58,825 bases of DNA from Burkholderiaceae bacterium (GTDB lineage: Bacteria; Pseudomonadota; Gammaproteobacteria; Burkholderiales; Burkholderiaceae_D), in contig JAOASL010000044.1 of NCBI GenBank assembly GCA_030158675.1, positions 1-58,825 on the forward strand, in the 5' to 3' direction. Positions 43,841 through 51,853 of this stretch are shown here, one piece after another; within the stretch, counting starts at the first letter, position 1, and each line of letters begins with the position of its first letter. Position numbers and translations under genes: made by a program. The notes under the pieces were generated by a model. That model searched no databases and was not told the DNA's origin. It saw nothing but the letters and a program-made list of their open reading frames with translations.

Positions 43841-44779
43841 ATGAATACCGCTGTAGACAATAAGCATTTCATCGACGCCGCCAGCAACCGTCATCTCGAC
43901 TGGCTGGAATCCGAGGCGATCCACATCATGCGCGAGGTCGCGGCCGAGTGCGGCAATCCGGCGCTGCTGTTCTCAGGTGGCAAAGACTCGGTGGTGCTGC
44001 TGCGCATCGCCGAAAAGGCCTTCCGCCCAGGCAAATTCCCGTTTCCACTGGTGCACATCGACACCGGTCACAACTTCTCGGAAGTGATCGAATTCCGTGA
44101 TCGCCGCGTCGCCGAACTCGGCGAGCGCCTGATCGTCGGTTCGGTCGAGGACTCGATCAGGCGTGGCACCGTGCGTCTGCGCAATCCGCAGACCGACTCG
44201 CGCAATGCCGCGCAGGCAGTCACGCTGCTCGAGACCATCGCCGAATACAAGTTCGACGCCTGCATCGGCGGCGCCCGCCGCGATGAAGAGAAAGCCCGCG
44301 CGAAAGAGCGCATCTTCTCGTTCCGCGACGAGTTCGGCCAGTGGAATCCGAAGGCGCAGCGCCCCGAACTTTGGGACTTGTATAACACCCGCGTCCACCC
44401 GGGCGAGAACATGCGCGTGTTCCCGATTTCGAACTGGACCGAGCTCGATGTGTGGCAGTACATCGCACGCGAGCAGCTGGCGCTGCCGAACATCTATTTT
44501 GCGCACCAGCGCCAGGTCATCCCGCGCAACGGCCTGCTGGTGCCGCTGACGGATCTGACGCCGGCGAAGGAAGGCGAGACCGTCGAAACCCGTACCGTGC
44601 GCTTCCGCACCGTCGGCGACATCTCGTGCACCTGCCCGGTCGCATCCGACGCAGCCGATGTGCCGGCGATCATCGCCGAGACCGCGGTCACGCAGATCAC
44701 CGAGCGCGGCGCTACCCGGATGGACGATCAGACCTCCGAAGCGTCGATGGAAAAGCGCAAGAAAGAAGGATATTTCTAA
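43841..44779 (+). CDS. cysD: sulfate adenylyltransferase subunit 2
   Basis: A 312-residue ATP sulfurylase catalytic subunit (PP-loop ATP pyrophosphatase family) making APS from sulfate and ATP. The PP-loop is LLFSGGKDSVVLL at about residues 42-54. Further family segments are FPLVHIDTGHNFSEVIEFRD and RRDEEKARAKERIFSFRDEF. It pairs with CysN immediately downstream, whose ATG directly follows this stop codon. Confidence 0.96.
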   Translation: MNTAVDNKHFIDAASNRHLDWLESEAIHIMREVAAECGNPALLFSGGKDSVVLLRIAEKAFRPGKFPFPLVHIDTGHNFSEVIEFRDRRVAELGERLIVGSVEDSIRRGTVRLRNPQTDSRNAAQAVTLLETIAEYKFDACIGGARRDEEKARAKERIFSFRDEFGQWNPKAQRPELWDLYNTRVHPGENMRVFPISNWTELDVWQYIAREQLALPNIYFAHQRQVIPRNGLLVPLTDLTPAKEGETVETRTVRFRTVGDISCTCPVASDAADVPAIIAETAVTQITERGATRMDDQTSEASMEKRKKEGYF

Positions 44780-46102
44780 ATGAACGCCGTAGTAGACAAG
44801 CACATTGCCGACACGGACGCGCAGGAGCGCGGCCTGCTTCGCTTCATCACTGCCGGCTCGGTGGATGATGGCAAGAGCACACTGATCGGCCGCCTGCTGT
44901 TCGACAGCAAGGGCATCTTCGCCGACCAGCTGGACGCCATCTCGCGCGCGCGCCACAAGCGCACCGTCGGCGACATGATCGATCTGTCATTGCTGACTGA
45001 CGGCCTTGAGGCCGAGCGCGAGCAAGGCATCACAATCGATGTCGCCTACCGCTATTTCGCCACGCCGAAGCGCAAGTTCATCATCGCCGACGCGCCGGGC
45101 CACGAACAATATACGCGCAACATGGTGACCGGCGCATCGACCGCCGACGCGGTGATCATCCTGATCGACGTGTCGAAAGTAAAGATCGATGAAGCCGGCC
45201 ATGCCGAGCTGCTGATCCAGACCAAGCGCCACTCGACGATTGCGCAGCTGCTGCAGATCGAGCATGTGATCGTCGCCGTCAACAAGATGGATTTGGTCGA
45301 CTACGACCAGACCGTGTACGACCGCATCGTCACCGCCTATATGGCGTTCGCGGCAGCGCTGGGTCTGAAAGACATTCACACGCTGCCGATGTCGGCGCTG
45401 GCCGGCGACAACGTCGTAGTGCGCAGTGAGCCGATGAGCTGGTACAAGGGCCCGACGCTGATCGAGCTGCTGGAATCGCTGTCGGTGTATGACGACGCGC
45501 ATTCGGCGGCTTTCCGCTTCCCGGTGCAGCTGGTGGCGCGCCACAACGGCCACGAAGCGAATGACTTCCGCGGTTACATGGGCCGCATCGAAGCCGGCAC
45601 AATCCGCAAAGGCGACAAGGTCGTCGTGCAGCCGAACGGCCAGTCGGCAACGGTGAAGGACATCCTCACGCTGGAAGGCTCGCTGGAGCGCGCGTCCGCA
45701 GGCAAGTCGGTGACCATCCTGCTTGACGAGTATGTGGACATCTCGCGCGGCGACATGCTGGCCGCCGCCGATGCGCCGGCTGCCGTGCTGAAAAGCGTCA
45801 CTGCCGATGTCTGCTGGCTGTCCGAAGAGCCGCTGGACCTGCGTCGCAAGTACTGGCTCAAGCACACGACCCGGCAGGTCGCCGCAAAAGTGACGGGCAT
45901 TCAGTCGCTGCTGGACATCAATACGCAGGAGCGCCGCGAAGGCAACGAACTGAAACTCAATGGTATTGCCCGCATCACGCTGACCGTGCAGCAGCCGCTC
46001 GCGGCCGATGGCTACGATCAGGCGCGGGCGACCGGCAGCTTCATCCTGATCGATGAAATCTCCCACCAGACTGTTGCCGCCGGCATGATCCGGCTCGACT
46101 GA
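44780..46102 (+). CDS. cysN: sulfate adenylyltransferase subunit 1 (GTPase)
   Basis: A 440-residue GTPase that drives APS synthesis by CysD. G1 is AGSVDDGKSTLIGRLL at 25-40, G3 DAPGHEQYTRNMVTGAS, and G4 NKMDLVDYD, followed by EF-Tu-like beta-barrel domains. It is not fused to a CysC kinase domain. It abuts cysD with no gap and is followed 14 bp later by cobA. Confidence 0.96.
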   Translation: MNAVVDKHIADTDAQERGLLRFITAGSVDDGKSTLIGRLLFDSKGIFADQLDAISRARHKRTVGDMIDLSLLTDGLEAEREQGITIDVAYRYFATPKRKFIIADAPGHEQYTRNMVTGASTADAVIILIDVSKVKIDEAGHAELLIQTKRHSTIAQLLQIEHVIVAVNKMDLVDYDQTVYDRIVTAYMAFAAALGLKDIHTLPMSALAGDNVVVRSEPMSWYKGPTLIELLESLSVYDDAHSAAFRFPVQLVARHNGHEANDFRGYMGRIEAGTIRKGDKVVVQPNGQSATVKDILTLEGSLERASAGKSVTILLDEYVDISRGDMLAAADAPAAVLKSVTADVCWLSEEPLDLRRKYWLKHTTRQVAAKVTGIQSLLDINTQERREGNELKLNGIARITLTVQQPLAADGYDQARATGSFILIDEISHQTVAAGMIRLD

Positions 46103-46116
46103 CACACGCTTCTCCC

Positions 46117-46851
46117 ATGTCTCTGCATCTGACCAGGCCGGCCCGGACGACTCCGGGCAGGGTCTGGCTGGTCGGCGCCGGTCCCGGCGCGGCCGACCTT
46201 CTCACCGTTCGTGCCGCCCGCCTGCTCGCCACGGCTGATGTCGTGCTGCACGACGCGCTCGTCACGCCCCAGATACTTACGCTATGCCCGCAAGCCCTGC
46301 TGATTTCTGTCGGCAAGCGCAGCGGACAACGCTCGACCGCGCAGGCGCTGATCAACCAGCAAATAATTGAGTGTGCCTACCGCTTTGACCACGTGATCCG
46401 CCTGAAGGGTGGCGACCCGATGCTGTTCGGCCGCGCCGATGAGGAACTGGTTGCGCTCGAGGCGGCGCAGGTGCCCTATGAAATCGTCCCCGGTATCACG
46501 ACCGCATTCGCGGCCGCCGCATCGATCCGGCAGCCGCTGACCAAACGCGGCGTGGCGCGCAACGTGGCTTTCTTCACCTCGACGACGGCACCCGGTGAAC
46601 CGGACCAGGCCGCCCTGCCCGGCTGCGACACGCTGGTGCAATACATGGGCGGACAGGAAGCGATTGCGACCGCAAAGCGCCTGCTCGATCGCGGCAAGGC
46701 AGCGCAGACGCCGGTGGTCGCCATAGAGAACGTCAGCCGCGCTGACGAACGTGTGATGCGCATGACGCTGGCCGACATGGTCAACGGCATTCCCGATTGC
46801 TCCGGTCCGGTGCTGGTGATGATCGGCGAAGCCTTGCGCGAGCGCAGCTGA
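46117..46851 (+). CDS. cobA: uroporphyrinogen-III C-methyltransferase
   Basis: A 244-residue SAM-dependent methyltransferase making precorrin-2 for siroheme, the CysI cofactor. Motifs are VWLVGAGPGAADLLTVRAAR (about 15-34), IRLKGGDPMLFGRADEE, and PGITTAFAAAASIRQPLTKR. It lacks the CysG N-terminal dehydrogenase/chelatase half. The remaining siroheme steps must be supplied elsewhere; CbiX at 51.5 kb is a candidate. It is the last gene of the cys operon. Confidence 0.93.
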   Translation: MSLHLTRPARTTPGRVWLVGAGPGAADLLTVRAARLLATADVVLHDALVTPQILTLCPQALLISVGKRSGQRSTAQALINQQIIECAYRFDHVIRLKGGDPMLFGRADEELVALEAAQVPYEIVPGITTAFAAAASIRQPLTKRGVARNVAFFTSTTAPGEPDQAALPGCDTLVQYMGGQEAIATAKRLLDRGKAAQTPVVAIENVSRADERVMRMTLADMVNGIPDCSGPVLVMIGEALRERS

Positions 46852-47023
46852 GCCTCTGCCCGGGTATCAACGCTGTGCGCGCAGCGTCGCAAGTCAACGA
46901 CAATCCTTCCCTCAGCGATTGATGACAACCGAAAGTTCCCCGCCGCCCGCAACATCCTGAGCGCCTTTTGACGCTTTGCTTTGCATCGTCACGACTTCAC
47001 AAACCGGATGCCGGGAATCGACG

Positions 47024-47371
47024 ATGCGCCGCAGCCTCGCACTGATAAAAAAATCGCTGAAAAACAAGCGGGCTTATCGCCCACGCCGGATCTGGACCCT
47101 GTCGCAGAAACTCGACCTGCTTGAACGGGCCCGCCGCGTGGGCTCCAGCATGTCGGCCGTCGCGCGTGAATCCGATGTCGATGTTCGTCTGCTTTTCCAG
47201 TGGCGCCGCGACCTGCAGGAAGGGCATTTGGCCCAGCGAACCTGGGGAGAGCCGGGAAAGCGACAACGGCTGAAGGCAGCGCGAGGTACCGCCGATACCA
47301 CCTGCGACGGTTTGCGCCGGCTTGACCGGCACGAACCGCCCTGCAGCACCCGATCGGATGAATGCCTCTGA
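47024..47371 (+). CDS. small IS66-OrfA/transposase-type HTH protein
   Basis: A 115-residue basic protein whose central part (about 23-65: RIWTLSQKLDLLERARR, then GSSMSAVARESDVDVRLLFQ and WRRDL) matches the HTH domain of IS66 OrfA / IS3-type transposase accessory proteins. The start at 47024 follows a weak ribosome site. No partner transposase gene, terminal inverted repeats or target duplications were found. It could be a relic of an insertion sequence or a domesticated DNA-binding protein. The C-terminal 50 residues are low in recognisable features. Confidence 0.6.
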   Translation: MRRSLALIKKSLKNKRAYRPRRIWTLSQKLDLLERARRVGSSMSAVARESDVDVRLLFQWRRDLQEGHLAQRTWGEPGKRQRLKAARGTADTTCDGLRRLDRHEPPCSTRSDECL

Positions 47372-47662
47372 CAAAACCTCATCGTCCAGATGCGCCGCCT
47401 CACAAAATTACCGTCATACAAGCGTCATATTCACGTCAGGTCACCGTCAGATGACAGTGAGATAACGCTATTTGATGGAAATAAATACCGTACGGCTCGA
47501 TCGGCGCCCGGGTCTTCGTTAATTTCCGCGACAACGTCAGCGCGGCGGCATCCCGCGATAGCGTCGCCCCGCAAAAATGTCCCGACCGCCGACTCGATGC
47601 CGGTGGATCGTATGTGTATGTCAGAAGTCCTATGCCACCGCATTGTCACGACTCGAACGAGT
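47372..47662. other. 291-bp upstream region of the glycosyltransferase locus
   Basis: The GT2 frame is open across this stretch, but the translation does not resemble the family. It holds the Pho-box-like repeat array and a likely promoter at 47411-47466, leaving a leader of about 190 nt before the chosen start. Alternative in-frame ATGs at 47597, 47612 and 47618 would add a short N-terminal tail. Confidence 0.5.
47411..47466 (+). promoter_or_regulatory. Pho-box-like array with -10 element
   Basis: CGTCA occurs at 47412, 47423, 47434 and 47445, an exact 11-bp period. The heptamers CCGTCAT, GCGTCAT, ACGTCAG and CCGTCAG follow the PhoB pattern CTGTCAT-N4-CTGTCAT. GATAAC at 47461-47466 (4 of 6 to TATAAT) starts 11 bp after the last heptamer, the usual spacing when PhoB replaces the -35. 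Which OmpR/PhoB-family regulator binds is not shown. Confidence 0.6.
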
Positions 47663-48619
47663 ATGCCCACACGCTTTGCCAGTATCAGCTGTATCGTCCC
47701 CAGCCTGAATGAATCCGAAAGCCTGCAGGTATTGCTGCCCGCACTGCAGGCGGTACTGGAGAAGGAGAACATCGGCTGGGAAATCATTGTCGTTGACGAT
47801 GGCAGCACCGATGCAACGCCGGAACTGATGGCATCCTGGTCCGGCCGGCCGGGCTTTCGTTACCTGCAGTTCTCGCGCAATTTCGGCAAGGAGGCGGCGA
47901 TCAGTGCCGGCCTTGAAGCTGCCGCCGGTGATGCGGTGATCTGCCTCGACTCGGATCTGCAGCATCCGCCGGCGCTGATCCCGGCCATGCTGGCGCGCTG
48001 GCGTGCCGGCGCCGACATGGTGTATGCGGTCCGTTCACACCGCCGGGATGAATCACGACTGAAACGCATCGGCACGCGCGTGCTTTACGCGTTGCTGAGC
48101 AAGGGCTCGCGAATCAGGATTCCCGAGGGTGCCGGCGACTTTCGGCTGATGGACCGCCAGGTCGTGGACGCACTGTTGCAACTGCCGGAGCGCACGCGCT
48201 TCATGAAGGGCTTGTATGCGTGGGTCGGCTTCGCCGTCTCGGCCATCGAATACCAACCGGCCGAGCGGCGCTTCGGCCGCACCCACTTCGACTATGTGCG
48301 GCTTGGCCAGCTGGGGCTGGACGCGATTACCAGCTTCTCTACATGGCCCTTGAAAATGATGAGCATGTCCGGCTTCGCTGTGGCGTTCGCTGCTATGGTC
48401 TATGGAATTTATATCGTGATGAAATATCTCATCGTCGGTAACGCCGTCTCCGGCTGGACCACGATCGTCACGGCAATGCTGTTCCTGTCCGGTGTCAACC
48501 TGCTGGGGTTGGGAATCATCGGAACCTACATCGGGCGAATTTTCGATGAAACCAAACAGCGTCCTCTGTACCTGATCCGGCGCCGGCTTGGCCGCGGCCT
48601 GGACATGACGGATGTATAG
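47663..48619 (+). CDS. GT2 polyprenyl-phosphate sugar transferase (PmrF/FlmF2/LgmA-like)
   Basis: A 318-residue membrane-bound family 2 glycosyltransferase of the DPM1/GtrB/PmrF type, which loads a sugar onto undecaprenyl phosphate. It has the metal/nucleotide motifs VDDGSTD (45-50) and CLDSDLQHPP, and the GDFRLMDRQVVDAL segment. Two C-terminal helices (about 228-250 and 268-290) anchor it, ending in a basic tail. MPTRFASISCIVPSLNE at 47663 matches the normal family start. It overlaps the ArnT-like gene by 8 nt. Confidence 0.88.
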   Translation: MPTRFASISCIVPSLNESESLQVLLPALQAVLEKENIGWEIIVVDDGSTDATPELMASWSGRPGFRYLQFSRNFGKEAAISAGLEAAAGDAVICLDSDLQHPPALIPAMLARWRAGADMVYAVRSHRRDESRLKRIGTRVLYALLSKGSRIRIPEGAGDFRLMDRQVVDALLQLPERTRFMKGLYAWVGFAVSAIEYQPAERRFGRTHFDYVRLGQLGLDAITSFSTWPLKMMSMSGFAVAFAAMVYGIYIVMKYLIVGNAVSGWTTIVTAMLFLSGVNLLGLGIIGTYIGRIFDETKQRPLYLIRRRLGRGLDMTDV

Positions 48620-50228
48620 CCCGAAAGAACCGCTGGCGATGAAATCCTTTTTTTTCGCGACGGGCCGGGCCGCCATTCAAGCCGGCTCACCGCGCTGGCT
48701 GCTCATTGCCTGCGCTGTATGGTTGCTTGCCAGCGCCGGATGGCGACCGCTGATGCTGCCGGACGAAGGGCGCTATGTTGGCATTGCCTGGGAAATGCTC
48801 AACTCCGGAAACTGGCTGGTGCCGACGCTGGACGGCATGCCGTTCTTCCACAAGCCACCACTTTTTTACTGGATCACGACAGCCGCGCTGCAGTTGTTCG
48901 GTGCGCATGCGTGGGTTGGTCGGCTTGCGTCCGTGCTGCCGGCAATCGCAGCCATCATTGCGGTCCACATATTCATTCGCCATCATCGCGACGTCGGCAC
49001 TGCCAACCTGACGGCCGTCATACTGGCGACGCAGCCATTTTTTTTCGGTGCCACCCAGTTTGCCAATCTCGACATGCTGGTCGCATCGATGATCACACTG
49101 ACCATCTTGTGCGTCGCTGAAGCCGCGATCCGGATCGACAAGCAGCTGAGCGGTAAACACTGGCTGGCTGCCGGCTATGTGTTCGCCGCACTGGGCATGC
49201 TGGCCAAAGGCCTGATCGGATTGCTGCTGCCGGCGGCGGTCATCTTCGTGTGGCTGGCTTTGCGCGGCAAGCTGCGCGTGTTTTTCCGCTTGCTGAGTCT
49301 TCCGCTGACGGGCCTGTTGCTGTTGATTGCTGCTCCCTGGTTCGTGGTGATGAGCATGAAGTTTCCTGAATTCCTCGATTATTTCTTCATCGAGCAGCAT
49401 TTCAAGCGTTTTGCCAGCGCGGGCTTTAATAACGAGCAAGGGTTCTGGTTCTACGTTCCGGTACTGCTGTCGCTGACTTTCCCGTGGTCGCTGTGGAGTA
49501 TCCGACTGTTCCGCCACCGTACAGGTGGCAAAGCAAATGACACCGACGGCCTGCGCATGCTGATGCTGGTCTGGACTGTGATCATCATCGCGGTCTTTTC
49601 AATTCCACAATCCAAACTGATCGGCTACATCCTGCCAGTACTCCCGCCATTCGCCTTCCTGCTCGCCGATTCGGCAAAGCGCTGGCGGGACAGCGCAGCA
49701 ACCGGCACGGCCGAGGCCTGGATGGGCGCCAGCATCATCGCGAGTAGCGCGTTGTGTGCTTCGCTGATCGCTTACATGTACTGGCACGATCCTTCGCAGT
49801 TAAGCCATCTGGCGGTTCGGGATGAGCGCAGCTTTCGGCGCACAGACCAGGTCGTGATGCTCGATCACTACCCGTACGACCTGCCGTTTTACCTACGTTC
49901 GACGACGCCGGCCTGGGTCGTCGGCAACTGGGAGGATCCATCGATTACGAAAACCGACAACTGGCGTAAGGAATTGGCAGATGCGGGCAGGTTTGATCCG
50001 CAAGCACGACAGGATTATCTAATCACGTCGCACGAGCTGATTGCACGGTTGTGTGCCCGACGCGATCGCACTTACTGGATCTGGGGCAAGCGCGACGCAC
50101 CAGGCGATAAGCATTGGCTGTCTGCGGCCGAACAAGTTTTTTCGAACAAAAAATTTGCGCTGTGGCGATTCCGGTCTGACGCGTCGAAACTCAGTGGGGT
50201 TTGTGACGAAAAGCCCAGTAACGACTGA
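48612..50228 (+). CDS. ArnT-like GT83/GT39 glycosyltransferase
   Basis: A 538-residue polytopic inner-membrane transferase of the ArnT/PMT type, which moves a sugar from a polyprenyl phosphate to an acceptor (lipid A in ArnT/FlmK). About 11-12 helices span residues 28-395. The catalytic loop LMLPDEGRYVGIAWEML holds the key D51-E52 pair, followed by PFFHKPPLFYWI, as in ArnT. A periplasmic C-terminal domain follows. The start at 48612 overlaps the GT2 stop. The last 38 bases overlap the opposite-strand gtrA. Confidence 0.88.
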   Translation: MYSPKEPLAMKSFFFATGRAAIQAGSPRWLLIACAVWLLASAGWRPLMLPDEGRYVGIAWEMLNSGNWLVPTLDGMPFFHKPPLFYWITTAALQLFGAHAWVGRLASVLPAIAAIIAVHIFIRHHRDVGTANLTAVILATQPFFFGATQFANLDMLVASMITLTILCVAEAAIRIDKQLSGKHWLAAGYVFAALGMLAKGLIGLLLPAAVIFVWLALRGKLRVFFRLLSLPLTGLLLLIAAPWFVVMSMKFPEFLDYFFIEQHFKRFASAGFNNEQGFWFYVPVLLSLTFPWSLWSIRLFRHRTGGKANDTDGLRMLMLVWTVIIIAVFSIPQSKLIGYILPVLPPFAFLLADSAKRWRDSAATGTAEAWMGASIIASSALCASLIAYMYWHDPSQLSHLAVRDERSFRRTDQVVMLDHYPYDLPFYLRSTTPAWVVGNWEDPSITKTDNWRKELADAGRFDPQARQDYLITSHELIARLCARRDRTYWIWGKRDAPGDKHWLSAAEQVFSNKKFALWRFRSDASKLSGVCDEKPSND

Positions 50229-50583
50229 AGACGAATGTCAGCGCGGCGATGCTGATCAGGATGATCGCCAGCAGCCCGTAGTACGGCAGCGGCGTGCGGT
50301 TGAGCAGCGCAACGAACGCCACTTCATTGATAAGAAAGCCGGCGGCCGACACGCACCAGAAACGCCAGACCGCTGTCAGCAGGGTTTTCTGTTGGTGGCG
50401 AAAAGTAAGTGTGTAATGACCGCTGAAGGACACAAAAAAGGCGACCAGCCAGCCGACGACATTGGCAAGATAGGCGCGGATATCGCCAAGCTCGACAGCC
50501 AACACCGCCACCAGCCAGTGCGTTGCGGCCGCAGCAGAGCCAATCAGCAAGAACCAGATTAATTGCGAGCTTAGTTTTTTCAT
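50191..50583 (-). CDS. GtrA family membrane protein (putative flippase)
   Basis: A 130-residue four-helix GtrA-family protein, thought to flip polyprenyl-phosphate sugars. Segments are IWFLLIGSAAAATHWLVAVL, LANVVGWLVAFFVSFSGHYT, VSAAGFLINEVAFVALL and LISIAALTFVFSRYWAFR. The start at 50583 (MKKLSSQL) is preferred over a Met two codons upstream. It is encoded antisense between two forward genes: 38 bases overlap the ArnT-like gene, and its start codon shares bases with the start codon of the deacetylase gene (CATG at 50581-50584). Confidence 0.87.
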   Translation of the reverse strand: MKKLSSQLIWFLLIGSAAAATHWLVAVLAVELGDIRAYLANVVGWLVAFFVSFSGHYTLTFRHQQKTLLTAVWRFWCVSAAGFLINEVAFVALLNRTPLPYYGLLAIILISIAALTFVFSRYWAFRHKPH

Positions 50584-51415
50584 GCACATCCAAACTCTGG
50601 AAGTTTCAGCCAGACCGACGACACCTGTCGTTTTCTGTGCCGATGACTTCGGAATGAACCGATCGATTGACCGTGGCATCCTCGCGTTGGCCCGGCAAGC
50701 GCGTATATCGGCGACCAGCTGCTTGCCGAAGGGCGCAGCTTTTTTACACGACGCACCTGCGCTCGCGGAGCTTGCCATCGAGAAGGGGCTTCATCTTAAC
50801 CTGACCGAAGCGCAGACCGGAACAAGGTTTTACCAGCCGCTGCCGGCCTTGATTCGCCATTGCTATTTGCGCAAGGTCGATACTGATCTGATCAGATCTG
50901 AGATCGAAGAACAATGCGACGGCTTCGAATCTGCATTCGGTGAACCGCCCGACTATGTCGATGGCCATCAGCATGTGCATCAATTACCGGTGGTTCGCGA
51001 CCTGCTGCTTCAGGTGCTGAAACACCGCTATGGATCTGAGCACTTGTGGTTCCGCTCGACCCGCGCACCGCACGGGCTCGTGCCATTCGGCGACTGGTTC
51101 AAGGCCAAAATAATCGACACGCTGGGTGCCGGAAATTTGCTGCGACAAGCGAAAATCGCCGGCTTCCGCACCAGCCGCTGCCTGCTGGGCGTCTACGATT
51201 TCTCCGGTGGCCAACAGCAGTACCTGGCGCGGCTCGACGCTTGGATAAAACTGGCGTCAGCCGGTGACGTTTTGATGTGCCATCCGGCTCAAGGCACGGA
51301 GGCAGAAGATCCGATCGCGCATCAGCGCGAGGTCGAATTTGCGGTGCTGTCAGATCCGTCGGTTAATGACTTGCTCGCGAAGCATCATGCGCGCATCGCA
51401 GGCAGCGCAGTTTAA
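50582..51415 (+). CDS. YdjC/ChbG-family carbohydrate deacetylase (NaxD/HpnK/LgmC-like)
   Basis: A 277-residue YdjC-family deacetylase. The family removes N-acetyl groups from sugars; NaxD in Francisella deacetylates polyprenyl-linked GalNAc. The metal motif VVFCADDFGMNRSIDRGI has D21-D22, HLNLTEA follows, and DGHQHVHQLPVVRDLL carries the histidines. The start at 50582 is needed to include VVFCADDFG. With the GT2, ArnT-like and GtrA genes it forms a putative amino-sugar lipid modification locus. Confidence 0.86.
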   Translation: MHIQTLEVSARPTTPVVFCADDFGMNRSIDRGILALARQARISATSCLPKGAAFLHDAPALAELAIEKGLHLNLTEAQTGTRFYQPLPALIRHCYLRKVDTDLIRSEIEEQCDGFESAFGEPPDYVDGHQHVHQLPVVRDLLLQVLKHRYGSEHLWFRSTRAPHGLVPFGDWFKAKIIDTLGAGNLLRQAKIAGFRTSRCLLGVYDFSGGQQQYLARLDAWIKLASAGDVLMCHPAQGTEAEDPIAHQREVEFAVLSDPSVNDLLAKHHARIAGSAV

Positions 51416-51469
51416 CAATCCCGGGCGCGGTGCCGCTCGATGATTTTTCGATTCCGACCGGGCTAACGG

Positions 51470-51853
51470 TCAGGACTGCGGCAACAGGCTGCTCACACAA
51501 TAGGCGGCGATCGCATCGAGCACAGCGGAACTCTCGCCCACCGCAGAAGCGACCGACAGCTGCAGCTGTGGATGGCGCGCACGAAGTTCGTCGATCAGTG
51601 GTGGCAAGTCACGCAGCACATGACCGCCCTGGCCGAGAAAAACCGGCACCACGCTGACCCGCTCGCAACCGGCAGCAGCCAGCCGATCGACCGTGTCCGG
51701 CAGGCGTGGCTCCATCAGTTCAAGAAAAGCCAGCGCCACCGATGCGCCAGGCAGCTGTTGCTGCGCAATCGCCTGCAGCTTTTTGAAAGGCTCCGCCCAG
51801 CGCGGGTCACGTGCGCCGTGCGCGAACAGCACGAGTGCTTCTTTGTCAGTCAT
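51470..51853 (-). CDS. cbiX: sirohydrochlorin chelatase CbiX (short form)
   Basis: A 127-residue single-domain CbiX-type chelatase, which inserts Fe or Co into sirohydrochlorin as a homodimer. The catalytic histidine is in VLFAHGARDPRW (about residue 11) and the second histidine-containing region is PVFLGQGGHVLRDLPPLID. With cobA at 46.1 kb it could complete siroheme synthesis, apart from the precorrin-2 oxidation step. The start at 51853 overlaps the lptG stop as TAATG, so it is translated with lptFG. Confidence 0.9.
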   Translation of the reverse strand: MTDKEALVLFAHGARDPRWAEPFKKLQAIAQQQLPGASVALAFLELMEPRLPDTVDRLAAAGCERVSVVPVFLGQGGHVLRDLPPLIDELRARHPQLQLSVASAVGESSAVLDAIAAYCVSSLLPQS

